Positions 26,856-33,877 of a stretch of 64,000 nucleotides of DNA are shown here, piece by piece (the stretch's first letter is position 1; each line of letters begins with the position of its first letter). Made by a program: the position numbers and the translations under genes. Origin of the DNA: Enemella dayhoffiae (lineage in GTDB: Bacteria; Actinomycetota; Actinomycetes; Propionibacteriales; Propionibacteriaceae); assembly GCF_002250625.1 (NCBI RefSeq), contig NZ_NMVQ01000045.1, positions 1-64,000 on the forward strand, in the 5' to 3' direction. Under the pieces are notes generated by a model that saw only the letters and a list, made by a program, of their open reading frames with translations, was not told where the DNA came from and did not search any database.

Positions 26856-29066
26856 ATGTCTCGCTGGATGCGCCGCGCCGCGCTGTCGCTGTCCGCGTCG
26901 GCCGCAGTCCTGATCGGCCTTGCCGGGCCGGCTGGGGCGGCGCCGCCGCAACCCGGCCCCACCGATCCAGCGACCGAAGGACTGCGCCAGGCGGTACGCC
27001 GCGACCTCGGCCTCGAGTGGCCGGAATACCTGGCCCGCGGGGCCGCCGCCGAGCGTGCCGCCGACCTGGACCGTCAGCTGCAGGGCACCCCGGACTATCG
27101 CGGGGTCGCGCTGCAGGGCGCCGAGGTGGTGGTCACCGGAGGCGGGGACAAGGTGGACCGCGAGGCCCGCAACGCCGGCGCCCGGGTCACCGCCAACGGG
27201 CGCAGGGCGGCCAGCGCCGAACCGATGCTGCAGAAATACCTGGCCGAGGTGGGCGCCGAGGGACTCGGGTCGGTGCAGGTCACCGCCGACGGTTGGCTGA
27301 TCACCGTGGCCCGCCCCGACCAGCCGCGCAACACCCGCTCCGGCCGCAGCGTCAGCCCGCAACAGTTCGCGGCGCAGAACCCGGGCGTACGCCTGCAGGC
27401 CGGGGGGCCGGCCACGCAGCGCGCCGACGTGCTGGGCGGCCAGGGCTGGGAGGGTTTCTGGTCCGGGGGCGGCCTCCGTTGCTCGATCGGGTTCGCCGGG
27501 TTCGACCCGGCCGGTCGCCAGGAGATGGTGTCCGCGGGTCACTGCACCCGGGACAACCAGGTCAACCAGGCGAGGTTGGAGGCGGATCCGGGGGTCTTCC
27601 TCGGCAACCGGACGTTCGGCCAGTTCGGCGGTCCCAACAACGCCAGCAACACCCAGAGCACCGCCGGGACCGACCTCAGCATCTTCGTCGGGCCCAGCCA
27701 GGACCTGCTGCCCATGGTCGACGCCTACGGCTGGCGCTCCAAGGTGACCGGGGTGTCCAACGCCGTCGTCGGGGCGCCCGTCTGCACCGCCGGGCGTACC
27801 AGCCGGAAGTGGAGCTGCAGCACCATCGACGGGGTGGGCGCGTTCGCGGTGGGCGGTTTCCGCGGGGACGACGACGTGCGCTATGTGAACGGGTTTGGAT
27901 CCCAGCTGACCACCCTGGGCGGTGATTCGGGCGGATCGATGGTGTCCGGGCTGAAGGCGATCGGCGTGCTCAGCGCGGGGGACAACTACAACGGCGTCGA
28001 GTACTCCTACGGGGCCAACCTGGACACCTTCCGGTCGATGGGCCATCAGGTCGAGCTCTGGCTGGCCAACCCGGTTGCCAACGCCGGTGCCGCCGGTGGC
28101 CGCATCACCGGCCGGGTCCCGGTCGACGGGGGAGACACCGTGGCCCCCAACACCCAGGTCCGGATCAGCGCCAACGGCACGACCAGCACGGTGCCGGTCG
28201 CCGCCGACGGCACGTTCAGCTTCACCGCTCCCGGCAACGGCAGCCAGGTCACTCTGACCACCATCAACGGATACAGCGGCTCGGGCGCGGCCACCTGGAC
28301 CCCGGCCAACGGCACCCCCACCGGGGAGCGGATCTGCGGCCTGCGCGACGGCGGCTGCTTCCAGCCCTACGCCGGCGGGATCATCTACTGGTCTTCGGCC
28401 GGCAGCTACCTGGTCAAGGGCGCGATCTACAACAAGTGGTCCGCGCTCGGCTGGGAGAAGGGCCAGCTCGGCTATCCGACCTCCGGGGAGATCTGCGGGC
28501 TGCGCGACGGCGGCTGCTACCAGCGCTTCCAGGGCGGGCGGATCTATTGGTCGCCGAGCTCCGGCGCCCACCCGGTCTGGGGCCTGATCGCCGACAAGTG
28601 GGACAGCACCAACTATGAGTGGGGCACCCTCGGCTATCCGACCGGCGACGAGAACTGCGGGCTGCGCGACGGCGGCTGCTTCCAGACCTTCCAGAACGGG
28701 ATGCTGTACTGGAGCCCGCGCTCGGGCGCCCACTGGATCCGCGGCGCCATCCAGGACCGGTGGGCCCAGCTGGGTTGGGAACGCTCCAGGTTTGGCTATC
28801 CGCTCTCCGACGAGAACTGCGGACTGCGCGACGGCGGCTGCTATCAGGTGTTCTCCGCCGGTGCCATCTACTGGTCCCCGCGCACGGGCGCCCAGCCCGT
28901 CGAGGGCGCGATCTGGGACTACTGGGGCCGCAACGGTTGGGAGGGCGGTCGCTTCGGCTACCCCGTCGCGGGGGAGAGCTGCAGCGGTACGCCGACCATG
29001 CGCTGCACCCAGCCCTATCAGGGCGGGACCATCACCTGGACCGCCAGCGGGGGCGCCGCCGGCTGA
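26856..29066 (+). CDS. Secreted chymotrypsin-like (S1) protease with five LGFP repeats
   Basis: This 736-aa exported serine protease has a signal peptide ending near PAGAAPP. A propeptide of about 150 residues (including a streptogrisin-prodomain-like ITVARPDQPRNTRSG) is followed by the catalytic domain. Its triad is His229 in VSAGHCT, Asp273 in GTDLSIFVG and Ser358 in LGGDSGGSM. A short beta domain (PNTQVRISANGTTSTVPVAA) leads to five LGFP repeats with CGLRDGGC inserts. The ATG at 26856 was chosen with TGGAGG 5-6 nt upstream. It is probably autoprocessed outside the cell and retained on the wall by the repeats. Confidence 0.93.
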   Translation: MSRWMRRAALSLSASAAVLIGLAGPAGAAPPQPGPTDPATEGLRQAVRRDLGLEWPEYLARGAAAERAADLDRQLQGTPDYRGVALQGAEVVVTGGGDKVDREARNAGARVTANGRRAASAEPMLQKYLAEVGAEGLGSVQVTADGWLITVARPDQPRNTRSGRSVSPQQFAAQNPGVRLQAGGPATQRADVLGGQGWEGFWSGGGLRCSIGFAGFDPAGRQEMVSAGHCTRDNQVNQARLEADPGVFLGNRTFGQFGGPNNASNTQSTAGTDLSIFVGPSQDLLPMVDAYGWRSKVTGVSNAVVGAPVCTAGRTSRKWSCSTIDGVGAFAVGGFRGDDDVRYVNGFGSQLTTLGGDSGGSMVSGLKAIGVLSAGDNYNGVEYSYGANLDTFRSMGHQVELWLANPVANAGAAGGRITGRVPVDGGDTVAPNTQVRISANGTTSTVPVAADGTFSFTAPGNGSQVTLTTINGYSGSGAATWTPANGTPTGERICGLRDGGCFQPYAGGIIYWSSAGSYLVKGAIYNKWSALGWEKGQLGYPTSGEICGLRDGGCYQRFQGGRIYWSPSSGAHPVWGLIADKWDSTNYEWGTLGYPTGDENCGLRDGGCFQTFQNGMLYWSPRSGAHWIRGAIQDRWAQLGWERSRFGYPLSDENCGLRDGGCYQVFSAGAIYWSPRTGAQPVEGAIWDYWGRNGWEGGRFGYPVAGESCSGTPTMRCTQPYQGGTITWTASGGAAG

Positions 29067-29209
29067 GCTGGCCTGCCGGGTGGTCAGTCTGTACGCCCGC
29101 TGGAGGGTTTGATCACGGTTCGGTCGCGTGGGCCAGGCGCCGCCCTGACTGGCGGTAGATATGGGGCCATCCGCGCCAGCCCCTTGGCGCCACCCCTGAG
29201 GAGTTCCTG

Positions 29210-30805
29210 ATGAAGTCCCGCCTGTCCTTCGTGGCGCTGGTGGTCACCCTGCTCTCGCTGGCCTCACCGGCGTACGCCGCCCCCACCGGTGCCCCGGCCG
29301 CCAGCACCCCGACCGCCAGCACCCCGACCCCGTCGGTCAGCCGCACCGCCACGCGGACCCCCTCTCGCGCCTCGACCGCCCCGACCCGGTCGGCCACCCC
29401 CGCCACCGTGCGGGAGACCCCGGCCGCGACCGCTGAGCCGAGCGCAACCCCGACCCCCACGCCCAGCCCGGTCCCGGCCCACCCGATCGACGCCCGGTAC
29501 GCCGAGTTGGGCGGACCGACCGGTTTCCTCGGCCAGCCGGTCAGCGAACTGAGCTGCGGTTTGCCGGGCTCCGGCTGCATGCGCCACTACGCCGGCGGTT
29601 CGATCTACTGGACCCAGGCCACCGGCGCCCAGTTCATCCGCGGCGCCATCTTCCAGCGCTGGGGCGGCAAGGGCTGGGAGACCGGCTTCCTCGGTTACCC
29701 GACCTCGAGCGAGGCCTGTGGGCTGATCGAGGGCGGCTGCTACCAGTTCTTCCAGGGCGGGGCGATCTACTGGTCCCCCACCACCGGGGCCACCATCGTC
29801 CGTGGCGCGATCTTCCAGCGGTGGGCCCAGCACGGCCTGGAGCGGAGCTTCCTCGGCTATCCCACCGGTGAGGAAGTGTGCGGACTGCGCGATGGCGGCT
29901 GCTTCCAGGCCTTCCAGCGTGGGTCGATCTACTGGTCCCCGCCCAGCGGCGCGCAGGCGGTGGCCGGTGAGATCATGAACCACTGGGGTCGCAACGGCTG
30001 GGAGGGCGGCTTCCTGGGCTACCCGACCACCGCCGAGGTGTGCGGGCTGCGTGATCGCGGCTGCTACCAGGGCTTCCAGGGCGGCTCGATGTACTGGACG
30101 CCGAACTTCGTCGCCCACGCCGTGCGCGGGATGATTCTGGACAGCTGGCACCGGATGGGCCGGGAGAACAGCTCGTTGGGCTATCCGAGTGGTGACGAGC
30201 GCTGCGGGCTGGTCGGCGGTGGCTGCTTCCAGGCGTTCCAGGGCGGCTCGATCTACTGGTCCCCGGCCACCGGGTCCCAGCCGGTCAAGGGCGAGATCAT
30301 GAACCACTGGGGCCGCAACGGCTGGGAGGGCGGCCACCTCGGCTACCCGACCACCGGCGAGTTCTGCGGACTCCGCGGCGGTGGCTGCGGACAGCACTTC
30401 CAGAACGGCTCCATCTACTGGCAGGCCCGCTTCGGCGCCCACTTCGTCAAGGGTGCCATCCGCGATGAGTGGTCGCGCCAGGGGTGGGAGCAGGCTTTTG
30501 GCTATCCGCTGACCGACGAAATCTGCGGTCTGGTGCGGGGAGGATGTCGTCAGATGTTTGAGGGCGACGACGCCATCTACTGGGCGCCTGCTGTCGGCGC
30601 GAACGCGGTCCCGCGGGAAATGATGGCCGCATGGGGTCGATACGGCTGGGAGACCGGCCGCCTCGGCTACCCAACCTCTCGGGCGTGGGTCCAAGATGCC
30701 CCCAACGGGGCGAACCGCGCTTGGCAGGACTTCCAGGGGGGAACGATCTCCTTCGTCTTCCACGACTGGAACAACATGGGAGAGCCGAGTTTTACCTGGC
30801 GCTGA
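29210..30805 (+). CDS. Secreted LGFP-repeat protein
   Basis: This 531-aa exported protein has no enzyme domain. The signal peptide ends at SPAYAAP. A Thr/Ala/Pro-rich segment of about 65 residues follows, and the rest is eight LGFP units (for example [20 protein letters not shown] then FQRGSIYWSP). Each unit carries a paired-Cys insert, so intra-repeat disulfides are likely. LGFP modules bind the cell envelope in corynebacteria. The ligand in this organism is unknown. The ATG has GAGGAG 8 nt upstream. It follows the protease gene by 143 nt and shares its repeat type. Confidence 0.9.
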   Translation: MKSRLSFVALVVTLLSLASPAYAAPTGAPAASTPTASTPTPSVSRTATRTPSRASTAPTRSATPATVRETPAATAEPSATPTPTPSPVPAHPIDARYAELGGPTGFLGQPVSELSCGLPGSGCMRHYAGGSIYWTQATGAQFIRGAIFQRWGGKGWETGFLGYPTSSEACGLIEGGCYQFFQGGAIYWSPTTGATIVRGAIFQRWAQHGLERSFLGYPTGEEVCGLRDGGCFQAFQRGSIYWSPPSGAQAVAGEIMNHWGRNGWEGGFLGYPTTAEVCGLRDRGCYQGFQGGSMYWTPNFVAHAVRGMILDSWHRMGRENSSLGYPSGDERCGLVGGGCFQAFQGGSIYWSPATGSQPVKGEIMNHWGRNGWEGGHLGYPTTGEFCGLRGGGCGQHFQNGSIYWQARFGAHFVKGAIRDEWSRQGWEQAFGYPLTDEICGLVRGGCRQMFEGDDAIYWAPAVGANAVPREMMAAWGRYGWETGRLGYPTSRAWVQDAPNGANRAWQDFQGGTISFVFHDWNNMGEPSFTWR

Positions 30806-30843
30806 GCAGCGCACAGCCGTGCTGACGCGTTATAGCTGAACAA

Positions 30844-30877
30844 GAACCGGCCGTCGGGAATCCCCGGCGGCCGGTTC
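30844..30877 (+). terminator. Hairpin after the LGFP-repeat gene
   Basis: GAACCGGCCG (30844-30853) pairs with CGGCCGGTTC (30868-30877), and the stem continues inward with one G-T pair. It lies 38 nt past the stop and has no T-run. Confidence 0.6.
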
Positions 30878-31051
30878 GCGTCACCTGGGGTGCGTGAATG
30901 GTCAACTTGCTCACCAACTGGATCGCCCCGGTAGAGTTGACCCGTTCCACCTCCGCTGCAGCTTCACCCTGAAGGCAGCGGCCCCCATCTCGGACGGCCG
31001 TCACACACGAGCAAGCCGGTCAGGCGTACCCCTGTCGGCGAAGGGAGAGCT

Positions 31052-32260
31052 GTGGTTCACACCTGGGTCTGGATCGCCACCGTGGCGGGCATCGTCGCGC
31101 TGCTGTTGTTCGACTACTTCTTCCACGTCCGCAAGGCGCACACGCCGACGCTCAAGGAGTCGGCCACCTGGTCGGCGCTCTACGTCGGGATCGCGCTGGC
31201 ATTCGGTGTGGGCGTGTGGATCTTCGGCGGCATGGACATGGGCCAGGAATACTTCGCCGGCTATGTCACCGAGAAGGCGCTCTCGGTGGACAACCTGTTC
31301 GTGTTCCTGATCATCATGGCCAGCTTCAAGGTGCCGCGGGCCGATCAGCAGAAGGTGCTGCTCTTCGGCATCGTGTTCTCCCTCTTCGCCCGGACCGGGT
31401 TCATCTTCATCGGTGCCGCGCTGATCAACACCTTCGCCTGGGTGTTCTACATCTTCGGACTGATCCTGATCCTGACCGCGGGAAACCTGCTGAAGAAGGA
31501 ACACGACGACGAGGACGACGAGGCGGACAACTTCATCATCCGGGTCGCCCGCAAGCTGGTCCGCACCTCCGACAAGTATGACGGCGACAAGCTGTTCACC
31601 GAGGTCGACGGCAAGCGGGTGCTGACCCCGATGCTGCTGGTGATGATCGCCATCGGTGGTACCGACATCCTGTTCGCTCTGGACTCGATCCCGGCCATCT
31701 TCGGGCTGACCCAGAACATCTTCATCGTGTTCACCGCGACCGCGTTCTCGCTGCTCGGCCTGCGCCAGCTGTTCTTCCTGATCGACGGATTGCTCGACCG
31801 ACTGATCTACCTCTCCTACGGACTGGCCGCGATCCTCGGCTTCATCGGCGTGAAGCTGATCCTGCACGCCCTGCACGAGAACAACGTGCCGTTCATCAAC
31901 GACGGTGAGCACGTCACGGTGGTCGAGGTGTCCACCCAGGTGTCGCTGGCGGTCATCATCGGCGTGCTGGTGATCACCGTTGTCGCGTCCCTGCTCAGCC
32001 CCAAGGGGCGCGCGCTCAGCCTGGCCAACAACGCCCGACGGCACGCGCGCGAATACCTCGACACCGACTACGAGACCGACCCGGAGCTGCGCGAGGAGAA
32101 CTACCAGAAGCTGCTGCGCGAGGAGGAGCAGATCCGCGCCCTGTCGGACAAGCAGCGGCACTGGGTGCGCCAGGAGGCCGAGATCATGGAGGAGATCCGC
32201 AGGGCGCACACCGAACATGACGGCCACGCGGACTCGGTGCCCCCCACAATCGAGAAGTGA
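31052..32260 (+). CDS. TerC-family membrane protein
   Basis: This integral membrane protein (402 aa, about nine hydrophobic segments) belongs to the TerC family, which is linked to tellurite resistance and to manganese or calcium handling. The family core is clear: MGQEYFAGYVTEKALSVDNL, VLLFGIVFSLFARTGFIFIG, then IGGTDILFALDSIPAIFGLT, with conserved acidic residues in membrane helices. A charged loop (KKEHDDEDDEADN) and a charged C-terminal tail are cytoplasmic. The GTG start has AAGGGAGA upstream. The stop overlaps the GTG of the next frame (GTGA). The 170-nt upstream region shows no riboswitch that I can recognise. Confidence 0.92.
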   Translation: MVHTWVWIATVAGIVALLLFDYFFHVRKAHTPTLKESATWSALYVGIALAFGVGVWIFGGMDMGQEYFAGYVTEKALSVDNLFVFLIIMASFKVPRADQQKVLLFGIVFSLFARTGFIFIGAALINTFAWVFYIFGLILILTAGNLLKKEHDDEDDEADNFIIRVARKLVRTSDKYDGDKLFTEVDGKRVLTPMLLVMIAIGGTDILFALDSIPAIFGLTQNIFIVFTATAFSLLGLRQLFFLIDGLLDRLIYLSYGLAAILGFIGVKLILHALHENNVPFINDGEHVTVVEVSTQVSLAVIIGVLVITVVASLLSPKGRALSLANNARRHAREYLDTDYETDPELREENYQKLLREEEQIRALSDKQRHWVRQEAEIMEEIRRAHTEHDGHADSVPPTIEK

Positions 32261-33507
32261 ACCTCGTACCCCTTGTCGGCGGGGGCCTGGCCGGGTTGAT
32301 CTGCCTGGTCGTCGCCTGGGTCGCCTGGCGGCGCAGCGCCGATCAGATCTTCGCCGGGGTCACCCCCGGTCTGTTCCCGCTGCCCGGGCAGCCGCAACGG
32401 GTGGAGCGGGTGCGCGGTGGCCGGGAGTACGCCGGTCCGGTCGCCGTGCAGTTCCAACCCCCGCGGGACCTGGCGCCCGGTCTGGTCGGCACCGTTGTCG
32501 ACGGGCACGCGGAGCTGCGTGACGTCACCGCCACCATCATCGACCTTGCGGTACGCGGATTCCTGCGGATCGAGGCGGTACGCCCGGAAGGCGCGCAAGG
32601 TGCACAGGGCAACCAGGCCAAGCAGGGAAAGCAGGACTGGGTGCTGACGGCGCTGCCCAACCCGCCGGCGGACGCCCGCCCGTTCGAGCACGACCTGCTG
32701 CGAGCGCTCTTCCGCACCGGCCCGCGGGTGCGCATGTCCGACCTCCAGGCGAGTGCCGGCAAGGCGATGCGGGACGCCCAGGTCGAGCTGTACCGCCAGG
32801 TGGTGGCCAACGGCTGGTATCCGCGACACCCCGCCGCAGCCGGTGGGCGACTGCGGATCTGGGGCGTGGTGCTGATGGTGCTCGGGCTGATCGCCACCAT
32901 CGCGGTCGCCGCGTTCGCGGTCATCGGTCGGCTGGACTGGTGGGCCATCGCCGGGCCGGCGCTCACCCTGCTCGGCGGGCTGGTGCTGCTGCTGGTCGGC
33001 CGCCGGGTGCGGGTCGGGCGTACCGCAGCAGGAACCGCGATCACCGTGCAGGCATGAGGATTCAAGCAATACCTGGCCACGGCCGAGGCGGACCAGATCC
33101 GCTTCGAGGAGGCCTCGGAGGTGTTCAGCCGCTATCTGCCCTATGCGATCGTGTTCGGCGTCGCCGAGCACTGGGCGAAGGTGTTCGGCGAGGTGGCCAA
33201 GCGCTACCAGGAGTCGCTCGGGGGCGACTGGAGCGCCGGCGACGTGCTGTTCGACCTGATGTGGTTCGACCTGGTCTCCGGGTTCGACCTGTTCGGCGTG
33301 GGGATCCCCGACGCGGAGCTGTTCAACCTGCCTGAGGTGTTCGGCGGGATGGACGCCGCCGGCGCCGGGGTTCTCGGTGACGCGGGTGACGTGATCAGCG
33401 GATTCACCGATGGGGTTGGAGATTTCGTCGACTCCGCCAGCGGGTTCGACCTGCCCGACCTGGGCGGTTGCGACCTCGATCTCGGCGGCTGCGACGGCTG
33501 CGGCTGA
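32257..33507 (+). pseudogene. DUF2207 membrane-protein gene interrupted by an in-frame TGA
   Basis: One continuous frame of 417 codons is broken only by TGA at 33055-33057. Before it: a membrane helix (LAGLICLVVAWVAWRR), LPGQPQRVERVRGG, the block LRDVTATIIDLAVRGFLRIE and two more helices. After it, in the same frame: GFKQYLATAEADQIRFEEAS, FSRYLPYAIVFGVAEHWAKV and a Gly/Cys/Asp-rich tail, which are the normal continuation of DUF2207 proteins. Family members usually have Arg at the broken position, so CGA to TGA is the simplest change. The usual extracytoplasmic N-terminal domain is also missing. The start is a GTG coupled to terC. It could be a real pseudogene, a sequencing error or a split protein. 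Confidence 0.8.
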
Positions 33508-33515
33508 AAAACCCT

Positions 33516-33545
33516 TTGCGGACAGGAAGTCCCGGCTCCCATACT
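33516..33545 (+). promoter_or_regulatory. Candidate promoter of the Y RNA locus
   Basis: A -35-like TTGCGG (33516-33521) and a -10-like CATACT (33540-33545) are 18 bp apart. A start 7-8 nt downstream would fall at 33552-33553, the first base of the closing stem of the first RNA. Both boxes are imperfect, so the support comes mainly from the position. Confidence 0.5.
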
Positions 33546-33552
33546 TGAACCC

Positions 33553-33713
33553 GTCGCGATACGCCGGGCCGAAGGCACTCGGTTATCCCACTTCAGATGG
33601 ACAGGTTCCAGGTTCGAATCCTGGCCACCCCTCGGGGTGTGTAGCTCAACTGGCAGAGCGGTTTGCCGGGCCACCGGCTCTCCGGGCGCCACCCCATGTC
33701 CGACGTTCGCGAC
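33553..33713 (+). ncRNA. Candidate Y RNA (YrlA-like) with a permuted tRNA-like module, copy 1
   Basis: The 22 nt at 33566-33587 (GGGCCGAAGG then CACTCGGTTATC) match the conserved 5' strand of vertebrate Y RNAs at 17 of 22 positions as I recall human Y1. Predicted folding: lower stem 33553-33569 with 33698-33713 (GTCGCGA/TCGCGAC, ACG/CGT, CGGGC/GTCCG); internal loop CGAA (33570-33573); upper stem GGCACTCGG (33574-33582) with CCGGGCGCC (33682-33690). The loop holds a T-arm (CCAGG-TTCGAAT-CCTGG, 33608-33624), an acceptor-like stem (CCACCC/GGGTGT) closed by CTCG, a D-arm (GCTC-AACTGGCA-GAGC, 33644-33659) and a GCCGG/CCGGC hairpin. This order is a tRNA permuted at the acceptor end, as known for YrlA RNAs, which bind Ro60/Rsr. 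Confidence 0.8.
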
Positions 33714-33725
33714 ACCCCAAACCGT

Positions 33726-33829
33726 GGGGTGCGGGCCGATTGCGGTCGGTTATCTGGCGATTGAGGTTCGATTCCTGATCCGCTGCCCAGGCAGCGGAAG
33801 GTCCGGTCGCACCAACCTGCCCGCACCCC
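33726..33829 (+). ncRNA. Candidate compact Y RNA, copy 2
   Basis: This second copy starts 12 nt after the first. Its signature at 33733-33754 (GGGCCGATTG then CGGTCGGTTATC) matches copy 1 at 18 of 22 positions. The lower stem GGGGTGCGGGC (33726-33736) pairs perfectly with GCCCGCACCCC (33819-33829). Next come the internal loop CGA, TTG/CAA, a 3-nt bulge CAC, and the upper stem CGGTCGG (33743-33749) with CCGGTCG (33803-33809). The apical part has an AGG-TTCGATT-CCT arm (33764-33776) resembling a T-arm and a hairpin CCGCTGC/GCAGCGG (33780-33797), but no D-arm. It ends 48 nt before the Ro60 start codon and may be processed from a shared transcript. Confidence 0.75.
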
Positions 33830-33877
33830 TTCATCCTGCCCAACCACCCTGCCCAGACCGTCGTGAGGAGGACGATC

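Noticed and set aside
30890-31051. Manganese (yybP-ykoY) riboswitch before terC
   Set aside because: terC genes often follow one, but I cannot find its conserved loops here.
33055-33057. Selenocysteine codon in the DUF2207 gene
   Set aside because: The family has no Cys or Sec at this place, and no SECIS-like hairpin is evident after the TGA. A nonsense change is simpler.
33601-33785. Fragments of tRNA genes or an integrase attachment scar
   Set aside because: The T-arm comes before the D-arm, the two are joined by a closed acceptor-like hairpin, and both lie inside the stems of a Y RNA fold next to a Ro60 gene. This explains the tRNA-like pieces better than a broken tRNA.
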